Assembly: GCA_964019335.1 (NCBI GenBank)
Contig: OZ025718.1
Span: 124,001-188,000 of the forward strand
Direction of reading: 5' to 3'
Length of the DNA stretch: 64,000 bases
DNA from: Diplonema japonicum
Lineage: Eukaryota; Euglenozoa; Diplonemea; Diplonemida; Diplonemidae
Position 1 is the first letter of the stretch, and each line of letters starts with the position of its first letter. The position numbers and the translations under genes were made by a program. Of the stretch, positions 49,773-59,600 are shown one piece after another. Under the pieces are notes generated by a model, which did not search any database, had not been told where the DNA came from, and saw nothing but the letters and a program-made list of their open reading frames with translations.

Positions 49773-50297
49773 TCAATCGCCCGCAGGGGATAATCGAAGT
49801 CGGTGGCAGGTTAGATCACGGGGGTTGAAGTAGCAGAAGAGACGCGCAGAAAGAAGCTCTGGTTGCGAAGCGACGAGAGAGTCTATGTAGCCTTCGCAAG
49901 ATATCCGTGACAAAGATTCACGATCAGTTGGATAGAATGCAATAGAGATGTGGCTAGGCTTTGCAGTGTAAAGCTCTAGTGCAGCAGGAATTGTTCCAAA
50001 ACATCCATCGATGGGGTGAAGCACTATATCACTGGTAAATGCATCACAGGTCACCACAAAGACGGTGGTCCCCTTCAACAATTCAAGAGATTCGATAACT
50101 GGGCGCACCCAGTCCTGGGTCTCAATATCAAGGTCATCATCAAACCATACCCCAGCCACCCTCTTCTTAGAAAATTTATTTATGTAATACCGCTTGGCCC
50201 AATTTCCCCCAGTCATCCATAGTGCGCCTCCAGCAGCGGCGGCAAGACCCGCTGCCCATTTCAGTGTCGCACCGTCAGAGGCATAATCTTTTGGCAT
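49773..50297 (-). CDS. Hypothetical protein with N-terminal membrane segment, 174 aa
   Basis: A clean open frame from the ATG at 50295-50297. Residues 12-31 (LKWAAGLAAAAGGALWMTGG) form a hydrophobic Ala/Gly-rich helix that could be a signal anchor. The rest is a compact mixed alpha/beta domain with strands VAGVWFDDDLDI and TTVFVVTCDAFTSDIVL and a Cys/Arg-rich end (LFCYFNPRDLTCHRLRL). The DDDLD stretch could bind metal, but there is no family match I can name. Confidence 0.65.
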   Translation of the reverse strand: MPKDYASDGATLKWAAGLAAAAGGALWMTGGNWAKRYYINKFSKKRVAGVWFDDDLDIETQDWVRPVIESLELLKGTTVFVVTCDAFTSDIVLHPIDGCFGTIPAALELYTAKPSHISIAFYPTDRESLSRISCEGYIDSLVASQPELLSARLFCYFNPRDLTCHRLRLSPAGD

Positions 50298-50579
50298 AAA
50301 CTCCCCCCAAAGCGTTATGTGTCCATCTATGGTGTGTTAAGGGTTGGGAAATCATAGAAAAAATAAAGAGAAGAAAAAAGAAAACATATAAATATAAAGG
50401 GGAGAGAAGACAAACAGGTGGGTTTAACAAAAAGAAACAAGGTGGAACAACATAAATGGAGAAGAAGAAGAACGGACGACAAGAACAATTTGTCATACAC
50501 TTTGAAGAAAAGAAAAAAAAAAAGGAGAGAGGGAGGGAGGGGGTAGAAACCTGGAGAAAAAAAAGTTTTTATAAAACCC

Positions 50580-50618
<39 letters not shown>

Positions 50619-50812
50619 GTTCCCTCGCCCCTCCGCCTCCTTCCCTGTTGTTTGGACAAAAAGAAGAAAAATCAAAGAAAATGATGTTTCTTTCAATTCT
50701 TTTTTTTTTTTTTGTACAACATGAGTATAAAAAAAAGAGGGGGGGGAGGAGCTAATACAATTTCTTTTTTTTCTCTTTTTCTTCGTTCTGTATTTAAAAA
50801 AAAAAAAAAATT
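50298..50812. other. Low-complexity intergenic spacer
   Basis: A/G-rich and A/T-rich runs, including about 36 A near 50582-50615. No coding frame with normal composition. Confidence 0.65.
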
Positions 50813-50919
50813 CTAGTTATAATGCCCGCGTACAATGAGGAAAACGGTGTCCCCCGGCGCCACGCCACCGTCCCGTAAACGTTCGAAACTGACGAGCTCC
50901 CTATTATTAGTAATTTTTT

Positions 50920-50965
<46 letters not shown>

Positions 50966-52412
50966 CAAACCTTCCATTTCCAACTAACCTCTGCTGCACA
51001 ACAGGAATCCCAGTAACCTCCTCAATCCTCTTCATGACATCTGACACAGCATCTTCCTCTTTAGCTTGAATGGTGTAAGTTTCGTTGAAGGCTGTTGTGA
51101 TGTAAAGGGGCCCGATAATATTCCTCGTCGCAGCCTTACCGACAGGAAGCTGTCTAATCAACAGTGTTACAGTGTGTGCCTTGTGCCTTTGAGGGTGACC
51201 GATTCTGACCCCATAGTCGTTGAGGTTCTGCTTGGGGGACATTTCCCATCCTTGAGCGACGAGCCGTTGCTGCCCGACTGGTATTCCCTCGAGCTCTTCT
51301 ATCCTCTGCATGATGGATGCTACCGGTTCATCTGGAGATGTTTCCAAGAGACAGAATGTTCTACCCGATGGTGCTTTAACGTGCAGGGTCGATTTTGCAA
51401 CACGCTCTTCCTCCTCCCTTCGTTTGCGTTCTTCTTCCGCGCGTTTTGCCCGTTCTTCTTGTTCAAGCCTTGCCAATTCATCTAAACTAAGGCTTTCAAC
51501 AGGAGGAGGTGGCGGGGGCGGGCGTTCAGGCAGCTCTCTTATCAAATTAGGATTGAGCACCATACACATATCATGAAAATCGAAAACGTTCAGCAAATCG
51601 CTGGGCTCCTTCGGAGGATAAATTGCACGCAGGGCAGCGTGCCATTTTCTTTCAAACGCACCGCCTGTCGTGTCTCTTCCCTTCGGACCGATCCCTACCA
51701 ATGCGAGCATTCTCGGTACCTCATGGCCGGATACTGAGCCGGAACGGTCGACATCAAAGGCGTAGAATGCTTTTTGAACCACGCCGAGCTCGGTGTGGTG
51801 GTCCATTGAAGTGATCACTGCGGTTTCACCGCGTGGGGACTGTGGGGAGCCTGCTCGGGCGATTGCGACCATCTCGTCTTCTTCTTGCTGGTGGCGGTCG
51901 GCAATGGCGTCTTTCAGTTGCATCTTCGGCCTCAAGCTGTGCACCAGGATTTCGCATATTTGGTTGAATTCGTTGAACGTCACAAGGTTTCCCCCTTGCA
52001 CGCCGACTCGGTCGCACGCGTCTTGAATCTCCGCCTCTCGTAGGTTGCGTGCTGTCTCTAGCTGTACTGCGTTACGTACATCATCGCATCCCTGTTATTT
52101 TTTTTTTCTTTTTTTGTAGTTTTTTTTTTTTTTTTTTTTTGTACCATCAAGGCCATCGGCAGCTCGAAGGCGTTTATCGTGCCGTCGTGCGCTACGTCGA
52201 ACACGTCGAAGGCGGCCCTCCTGTTCATCAGCACCGGGTCCCATCCTTGCGGCGGCATCCCCATCCTCGCCCCGCTCATCGGCATCCCGATGGGGAGGTC
52301 CATTGTTGTCCCCCTCGTCCTTTGTAAAAAAACGTCCGTTTTGAAAAAAAAAAAAAAAAATGGGGATGTTTTAAGCGGACACCCACGTCTGCGAAGAAGA
52401 CGCCGCACTCAT
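50813..52412 (-). CDS. EF-hand / double ubiquitin-like domain protein, four exons, 463 aa
   Basis: Exons are 52412-52387, 52319-52145, 52091-50989 and 50900-50813 (introns 67, 53 and 88 nt, GT-AG, T/A-run rich; total 464 codons). Without the first exon the protein would start at MDLPIGMPMSG (52303). EF-hand-like helix-loop-helix units are seen at AAFDVFDVAHDGTINAFELP and KAFYAFDVDRSGSVSGHEVP; the second loop, D-V-D-R-S-G-S, is canonical for calcium. After a Pro run and a charged helix (EEERAKRAEEERKRREEEER) come two C-terminal beta-grasp domains: LHVKAPSGRTFCLLETSPDE ... VTLLIRQL and LYITTAFNETYTIQAKEEDA ... DTVFLIVRGH. Each has a GIPVxQQR segment as in ubiquitin. No C-terminal Gly-Gly is present, so they are fixed domains, not modifiers. 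Likely a calcium-responsive adaptor; the family is unknown. Confidence 0.8.
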
Positions 52413-52609
52413 GACGTGCTGTTCTTGTTATGGTGTTTCCCGCAGGGCAATGGCCTACTCTCGGGAATAAGCGAAAAGAGCACTTCTCTCTGTGCTCGCG
52501 AGTGAAGAACTATCTGGGGTTTGTCAGGGACGGGAAAGAAAACCGTCGAGCGCAAGTGCAATTCCAATTGAAAGAACGAAGGAAGAGAGAGAGAAAAAAA
52601 AAAGAATAG

Positions 52610-53944
52610 CTAGTTGTTAGAAGTGTTATTAAACTCGGGAAGGCCCTCCCACAATTTCAATGCCTCTGCCAGGCTTTTTTTCCCGTTCAACTGGACATCA
52701 GCGGCAGGGCCGGTTTGCCTAGACCACTGGGCGAGCTTTTTGTTGCCGAAGTTCGTCGATTTCGTGAACGCTTTCCGCAGCGAGATTCTAAAGGTAGCGG
52801 AGCCGGCAGGTATGGACAAGGGGACCTCTCCTCCGCCCATGGGGGCGTAGAACTTAGTAAGGGTAGGGGGAGAAGAAACATAAGTGAGGTGGTACCAGTA
52901 GGTCCCGTAAGGAACAAGGCGCCGAAATACCTCTTGCCAAGGAAGTGACAGGGTGATGTTAACAGGAAGGTTTGAGAAGAACAGCTCAGTATCGTTGCGA
53001 AGTACCACGACAAGCCGGGGGTTGCTGTGGCAAGCCATGGGCCCGTTGGGCCACACTGGCCGGATGAAGTGGCCTAACCACTTGATTTCCTTCCCACAGG
53101 TCGCACTCATGAAGTAAACCCCACCCCTCCCGAGGATCGTTGCCGCGATCAGCTTTGCCATGAGATGTTTTCCATAAGGTGTTGGATGACATGCATTATC
53201 GTCAAGAAGCTCTTCCCACGAACCTGACCCCCCCTGCCTCCATGCGTTCAACAAGGCCCAATGAGTGTCAGCAACACGGGCAGTGTATAGGTACGCGAGC
53301 TCTGCGATGGCGGTGTTCGCATTCAGCATCCACTCCGTGCTGTACTCCTTGAACATGGTGCATGGCATGATCGTGAGCATTGTGATCTGGAAGTTCTCGT
53401 AACCTCTCGCCTCCCGCAGCGACCCCACCAACCTCCTCATCACGTGGATGAACTCCGCCACGGTGACTTGCTTATGGTAGTCGTTCACCCCAAGCTGGAT
53501 CACCGCACCAGAGCAGTTCACCGACCTCTCCACAGCCTCCTCCACCATTCCTGTCTTCATCCAATCCGTGGCGCCTTGGCCGGGGCGGAGCATCACCCGG
53601 ATCTCGCCGTTGTGTCCTGCAGCTTCAAGCATGGACTTCGTGTGCTCAGGGTACCCCACGCGACTCTGCCCTGACGGCAGGCCTATGCTGTCCCCTATAA
53701 ATAGTAAACACCTGTAGGATTTTGGCAACGCACTGTCCTGCACCAGCACCCTTCCTGTTGGCTGCGCCGTTGCAATCTTCACACCTGCTGCTTCGTTCAC
53801 GGCGGTGTATGTGCAAGGCTTGGGGGGCGGGGGTTCCAAAGGCATCGGCGGTGTTCGCACCTCACACCACGTCTCCACTTGCCATCCTAAATAGATCATG
53901 GCTGCCAGGGCCACTGCCGCTAGGCATGTGTAACTGAACATCAT
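52610..53944 (-). CDS. SGNH/GDSL-type hydrolase with N-terminal signal anchor, 444 aa
   Basis: The N-terminus MMFSYTCLAAVALAAMIYLG is one hydrophobic segment, giving a type II membrane protein with the catalytic part in the lumen or outside. SGNH blocks are in order: CLLFIGDSIGLPSGQ (nucleophile Ser), the oxyanion Gly in RPGQGATDW, AVIQLGVNDYHK (GxND), and DDNACHPTPYGKH with the Asp..His pair. The layout resembles the PC-esterase/O-acyl-glycan family as well as lipase-like GDSL enzymes; the acyl substrate is undetermined. N-glycosylation sequons are present (for example NCS, NDT, NIT). The start is the first of two ATGs at 53942-53944; a longer frame would need GTG. The stop of the RCC1 gene lies 36 nt upstream. 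Confidence 0.85.
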   Translation of the reverse strand: MMFSYTCLAAVALAAMIYLGWQVETWCEVRTPPMPLEPPPPKPCTYTAVNEAAGVKIATAQPTGRVLVQDSALPKSYRCLLFIGDSIGLPSGQSRVGYPEHTKSMLEAAGHNGEIRVMLRPGQGATDWMKTGMVEEAVERSVNCSGAVIQLGVNDYHKQVTVAEFIHVMRRLVGSLREARGYENFQITMLTIMPCTMFKEYSTEWMLNANTAIAELAYLYTARVADTHWALLNAWRQGGSGSWEELLDDNACHPTPYGKHLMAKLIAATILGRGGVYFMSATCGKEIKWLGHFIRPVWPNGPMACHSNPRLVVVLRNDTELFFSNLPVNITLSLPWQEVFRRLVPYGTYWYHLTYVSSPPTLTKFYAPMGGGEVPLSIPAGSATFRISLRKAFTKSTNFGNKKLAQWSRQTGPAADVQLNGKKSLAEALKLWEGLPEFNNTSNN

Positions 53945-53966
53945 TGTGTACCCCCTCACCCCCCTC

Positions 53967-53968
53967 CT
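53967..53968 (-). promoter_or_regulatory. Putative trans-splice acceptor between RCC1 and SGNH genes
   Basis: The minus strand reads tgacaccagacacacag then gagggggg, with the AG 12 nt after the TGA of the RCC1 gene and 22 nt before the ATG of the hydrolase. With so little room, cleavage, polyadenylation and acceptor use must be tightly linked or overlapping. Confidence 0.55.
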
Positions 53969-53980
53969 GTGTGTCTGGTG

Positions 53981-55093
53981 TCAACAGTTCACACGCTTAG
54001 ACGCGAGGTACTGAATAACAGGCAACGGCTGAACGGGCACCTTTCGCGAGACAAGCGAGTCGTGTGATGGAGGTTGCGCCCGTCCGTCGCTGTCGTCGCC
54101 CCATGCGATGAGCGAGCTGTTTTGTTTTTTTTTTTTCTCGTTTTTTTTTTCCCCTTGAAATCGAACATACCCGTCGGCAAGGGCGGCAATGGAGAACATG
54201 TTCCCTGCGGCGACAGCGACGGCGGAGGGGCGGGAGAATTCCTTGCCCGACCCACCGATGCTGCTAAAACCTTCGAGGCCGAGGTCTGGGAGCCACGACC
54301 AGATGGCGGGGGGGATGTTTTCCGTTGTCTCGGGGCTGCCCTTCCCCCAGGATATGATAACACCGGAGGCGGAGAGAGCGAGAGAGGAAACAATGCTAGC
54401 TGAGATGGAGACGATGTTGCGGGAAAAAGTAAGCGGAGACGAATTGCACTGACCATCCTCGTTGCTGCCCCAACAAAGGATGGTACCGTTGGAGAAAAGA
54501 ACGATCGAGTGAAATGCGCCTGCGGACACTGCAACAGCCTTGAGCCGGGTGTCAAACGGGGGTGGGGTGGCTTGGTCATACACCCGGGTACCAAAAAGGT
54601 CAGTATTTGAACCCCATCCCACCACACTTCCTGAATCAAGTACTGCAAGGCCGTGTGCGAAGCCAGCTGAGACACCGAGAGCTCTTCGGCCAGGTTCACC
54701 TCCCATCTGAGGGGGCGAACATTGCCCGCTTGCCGATTCGCCCCATGCTACCACCTCACCACCATCCAAAATCGCTACGGAAAACCCACACCCAGCAGCC
54801 ACTGAAACTGCTTTTTTTCCGTTTAAAAAAATTGGATCTTTCGGAGCTTCGCCTTTCTCAGTGCCGCCCCACCCTACTACTGACCCGTCCTTCAATATTA
54901 CAATGACATGGTTGAACCCGCATGCAACTGAGTCGGCCAATCGCGTTCTGACGCACTCCGGTACTTTATCTGCACCATGACCCCAATGCGAGACCAGGCC
55001 GTTGCTAAGTACTGCGCAACCCAGGTGGTTGCCTACGCCTATCCGTTTTCGTGCGTGCCATTTGGCATGTGCTATCTCCTTTTCAGACAGCAT
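53981..55093 (-). CDS. RCC1-repeat beta-propeller protein, two exons, 352 aa
   Basis: Exon 1 is 55093-54171 and exon 2 is 54116-53981 across a 54-nt intron (GTATGT..AACAG). Repeats have the RCC1 pattern of an Ala/Gly-rich strand, then S/H-x-x-x-L then G-x-V-x-x-W-G: VACGFNHVIVILKDGSVVGWG, VAAGCGFSVAILDGGEVVAWG, VSAGFAHGLAVLDSGSVVGWG, VSAGAFHSIVLFSNGTILCWG and VAAGNMFSIAALADG|SLIAWG, the last completed only by splicing. This gives six to seven blades. RCC1 folds serve as exchange factors or binding platforms; without a signal peptide this one is probably intracellular. The ATG at 55091-55093 lies one base after an acceptor (atataaacag), so the frame before it is not coding. Confidence 0.88.
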   Translation of the reverse strand: MLSEKEIAHAKWHARKRIGVGNHLGCAVLSNGLVSHWGHGADKVPECVRTRLADSVACGFNHVIVILKDGSVVGWGGTEKGEAPKDPIFLNGKKAVSVAAGCGFSVAILDGGEVVAWGESASGQCSPPQMGGEPGRRALGVSAGFAHGLAVLDSGSVVGWGSNTDLFGTRVYDQATPPPFDTRLKAVAVSAGAFHSIVLFSNGTILCWGSNEDGQCNSSPLTFSRNIVSISASIVSSLALSASGVIISWGKGSPETTENIPPAIWSWLPDLGLEGFSSIGGSGKEFSRPSAVAVAAGNMFSIAALADGYVRFQGEKKNEKKKKQNSSLIAWGDDSDGRAQPPSHDSLVSRKVPVQPLPVIQYLASKRVNC

Positions 55094-55094
55094 C

Positions 55095-55096
55095 CT
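55095..55096 (-). promoter_or_regulatory. Putative splice acceptor one base before the RCC1 start codon
   Basis: The minus strand reads ccttatataaacag then G-ATG. If it is a trans-splice site, the 5' UTR supplied by the gene is one nucleotide. An upstream coding exon could not be found in the A/T-rich DNA that precedes it. Confidence 0.5.
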
Positions 55097-56603
55097 GTTT
55101 ATATAAGGAATTCTTTTTTTTAAATTAAAAAAAAAAAAGAGATTTAAAAAAAAAATGTATAAGAATTTTCTTTTTTCTTCTGGGGTTAAAAAAGAAAAAG
55201 GAATTTTACTTCCCCATCCCGTTCTCCCCACCTTTTTTTTTTAAACTTGTCGAAAAGCGGAGAAAAAGAAAAAGAAGAGGGGGGGGGGGGGGGGGGGGAG
55301 AGGAGGGAGTAGGCAGGCAGGGGAAGAAGAAGAAGAAGAAGAAGAAAAGAAATCACACACAAAATACCAAAATTGAACAAACCGGAAGGAAAACAAGAAA
55401 AAGAAGAAGAAAAAAAAACAAGAAAACGAAGAGGTGGCTGCTTTTATCTTTCTCCCCTCACATCCTCCTCCCCGTTCTCCCCCCCTCCCCTTTCTCTTTG
55501 AGACAAAACTACGCCTTAAAAGCTTATGAAATGTTTCTGCAAACGTGTTTCCAGCCTTTTTCTTAGGAGGGAGGAAGGGGGCTCTCTCTCTCACTCTCGA
55601 AGAGAAATGAAAACCGTGAAAAGAAAAAAAAAGAACCCCCCCCGGAACGAAAGAAAAAAATAAAATAAGGAGGAGGATGCCCATCTGTACTTCCTTTTTC
55701 CTCTTTTTTGAAAACTTGATTTTTCCTTTTCCTTTTTTTTTTTGCTAGGATGCTCAAGCACTGGCGAAAAAGCACGACGGCAGTTTTAAAAAAAAAAAGA
55801 AAAAGGATTGGCGAAGCTGTAACTTGTACCAAGAGCTGACTTAAAGTGTCGCTCATCAGATCCCACATAGGGTGTCGGAACATCTAGACAGCAGGACGGT
55901 GGCCAGGGAAGTCGGCACCCGATAAGCAATATCTCTTTACAACGAAAAAAGAGGTAATAATAGTCCGAACATAACGAGCCAGGCAGAGTGGGGGGGGGGG
56001 GGGGGGGGGAATGTTCAGTTTTATTTTTGTTTATACTTCTGTTGTTCATTTTTTCTTTCTTTCCCAACTACGCAAAGAGGGGTAGAGTGTTGATGTTGTT
56101 ATTGTTGGTTTTTTATTATTTTTTTTATTTTCCCTCTTCCATTCTTCTTCTTTTTTTTTGAAGACACGCAAAGTCACAAGGGAGGAAGAAGGAGCAACCA
56201 ACTTGGATAAGAACCAATTTTCAATGCAATTACTTTTTTTTTTCTCCCCTCCCTTTGTTCTCGCCCCCCCCCCTTTTTTTTCTTCTTCAAACCTCCCCCT
56301 GCTGCCCTCAACTCACATTTCTTCATTGTGCTAGAGGGGAAACAAAACAAAAAAAAAGGCCACTTACGCATTTTTTTTTTCTTTTTTCCCACCGCCTGTT
56401 GAGAGGGGAAGGGGTAGAGGGAGACTGCATTTGGCCAATCCGTTAGTCCGAATAAAAAAGGCATAGAAGGGGGGGGGGGGGGTTGAACGGAAAGAAGAAA
56501 GGGGAAGTGAAAAATTACGCAGGATAAAAAAATGGCTGACAAAACAAAACCAGGGAAAAAACCGAAAAATAAGATAAAAAAAGACCCCTCCCCCCCCCCC
56601 CCC
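55097..56603. other. Intergenic low-complexity region with one unique island
   Basis: Homopolymer and (aag)n-type purine tracts dominate. A unique GC-balanced island lies at about 55805-55990. Its minus-strand frame (MWDLMSDTLSQLLVQVTAS) is short and has no partner exon that I can place. Nothing else is supported. Confidence 0.55.
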
Positions 56604-59600
56604 CTATAAAACAGTTACAGAGAGAGAAGACTCGTCCACCAAGGGAGTGATGAGCTCAGATGGCCACATGTCAGACCCGCCAGACCGGGTACGAGGGGCC
56701 CTTCGCGGTGAGAGATGCCCGCGTGCTGTAGATGCTTGAGAGAGAATATGCCCAAATGGCGTCATCTGAGAGATTTTTTTTTTTTTAAATTTCCATACCG
56801 GCCGAGGGAAAGGTGCGCGCATCCTCTCCGGTCCATAAATGTACATTTGAGTGTACCAAATCAGGTCCTTCGGCAGCTTCTTCTCAGCATCGTCGCTCAA
56901 CCTCTTTTGGAACAAAAGAAAGAGCCTTGCCTCGCCCCCGCGTATCTCAGTATGCGGAACTAACGCCCGCAGCAGTTGTATTTCCGATCCGGGGTTCGCG
57001 GCCAACATGCCTTCAAGTGCGTTCTCCTCTGTCTCAGTGGCATGCAGCGCATACATGTCCCACAGGGTGACTGTCTTACGGTACACCTCAAGCTTCTCAA
57101 AGTGCACGACGTCCAACCGCATGCAAATACCACCGATTAATGGGAGCGTTAGCAACAACCACGGCCACATGATGGGTGCTGCGGGGTCTGGGCATTCAAC
57201 AGGTTTTCCCACAGCCTCGTGGGCTACCTGTGTGCACACGCATAAGAAGTCGTTTGGAGACCATGATTCGGGGTGCGGGTCGAAGCATAGCTGATCCATG
57301 GCCTCTTCTTTTTTTCCTGACGACGGCTGCTTCAGTTCGTCGCCTTTGTAAGCGTAGCAAGGTGTGATCTCGCATTCGTCGTGACCAGCGCCGATGCGGC
57401 GCACGGAAAAGGACCTCACGCCTGGAATGATTTGGTCCACACCTTCGTCGAGATATTTGCTCTTCCCCACTTGAAGGTATGATGTGTTCCCGCCGTACTC
57501 CTGGTTGCCCCATGTCACGACCGTTCCGTTAAGAACAGCCGTGAAGGCATCCCTTGAAGGGCGTACCATGTCCACCAGCGTGAGGTTCAGCGGGGCGTCC
57601 TGTCCGTAGTCCAGCTCGTCGAAGAAGTTGTCGTCCTGCAGGACAGACATCGTGTACAAGGTGGTCCCCACGTCGCGGACCCACCCGATGCCGGCCCCGC
57701 TACGCCCTATCGGGTAGGAACACTCATCATGGAAATACACCCTACACTTCTTCGCTTCTGAAAACGAGAAAGACGTGCAGTTGCTTGGTGACTTAATCTG
57801 CCAGCAGACATCACCACACAGCTGCACAGTGTCTGCGTCCGCTTCGAACGACAGGGTGTCGTCTGGGTTCATCTTTTCAATATCAGGGCATCCTGCATTG
57901 GGTACTGGGTGGTACCACAAGTCCCCCCTTGCAAGCAACGGTCTCAGATAGATATCCTCGGGAACCGATAGCGCGGGGCCTATGTGGAAAGGGCCGTACA
58001 AAGTCTCGCGTGAGGAGGGGATGAAATAGTTGTAGGCCTCCATGGAGTGGATGAGGATTGTTGTGTTGGCGCTGGTTTTGAATTTCTCCAGCTTCCAACG
58101 TGTGACGTCGTACTTGGGGTCGTCCTGTGAGGTGACGAGGGCGTAGGCGGTCGGCCCTATGTCTTTGACAGCTTCCCATGGAACCTTCCATCCGTCGGGA
58201 GTGACCGTTAAGGTCTTCCCATTCACACGTATTGCGCCCCCCGTGTCGTTGTAGAACACGATGCTCCCCATTGAAAACCCATACGCGGGTACTTCCTGCA
58301 CCGGTTTTGTCGAGTAGCAGAGTGTATCGTTGCCTCCCTGTGCCGAAGTAGCTCCGTTGGCTTCCTGCACGAACAATTTGCAGCGCAAGGTGGCCGTTGT
58401 TTGGTACGATTTGCATGCAAGGTTACTGCGGCATGCCTCCTCGCACACTGAAGCGGCGACAGGTCCGATCTCAAGCAGAACCGCAGGTTCCGTCCCATTG
58501 ACAGTGCATTTCCCCTTTCCAACCATATAGTACTCCGTGGCGGGGTTCACCGGCACCCTCAACACGTTGTCCTTAATATGGTACAGCTCGTAGGTGTCGG
58601 TGTCCCAGTTCATCCAATGCCAGCCGGGAGATGAGATGTTGGAACATTCATTATCAAACCAAGGGGCGCAGTAGGCACCGCTTGTGGGATACTCGAAGCC
58701 TGTACATCCCGGGGTGTCCAAGCACTTCTGTGCGCACTCCAATGCCGTGCCTATGCTCCTGTACCTCGTCCACAAACCCTCGTTTTGGGGTGTCCAATAG
58801 CACGCTACCTTGCCAAGGGAAACAAACTCGCCCAGAGCATCAGGTTTGAACTTCCAACTTTCCAGTTTCATCTCGGAGCTCACAACGGTGGCTGCGCCGG
58901 TGGTGGTTCTGATATCCAGGATTTTACCCATTTGAATTGGAGGGAGGCTTGGCATGCCGATTGTCCAAAACAGTCCCTGCCCGCCGGTGCCCCACACCGT
59001 TTCAATCTCCCAGTTCTTTTTCACAACGAGGAAGGCATCCTCTGCTGCGAATACGCTGTTCATGTCTGGACTTATGGCGCTGACGCCTGGAATCGAGACG
59101 GCATCCCGTGGATGCGGCCACACGGCAACCCTATCGCTGACTGCCATGAACGATTTTGACGTAGCAAAGATACCAGACACCTTGTCTGCGACGATGTTGG
59201 CCACGCTGTTGGGGTCGGAGGTGCACAGGAGTGAAATCTCGTTCACCCTGACATACGAGGTGTACGTGACGTTGTGCTGGTATATGACCTCGATGGTCGG
59301 GGTGGTGGTGGGGGTGGGAGTGGGGCCTGGCTCTAGGGTCGATGTATTAGATAATGTCGGCGTGCTATAAGGAGTTACAGTCACAGAGAAAGTTGCAGAA
59401 GGAGAGAGAGTCAGGGTAGGGGTGGGAGGGAGCGTAAGGGTCACAGACGCAGTGCTTGTTGGAGATGCTGTCATCGTCCGCGAAGGCTTTGGACTGGCAG
59501 TGAGCGATATGGTGGGCGTGATGGTTTCCGAGACTGTAAGCGAGACTGTCGGCGTAAACATCTCCTCCGTCTCGTAGAACCTGCACGTCCCGCTCGGAAC

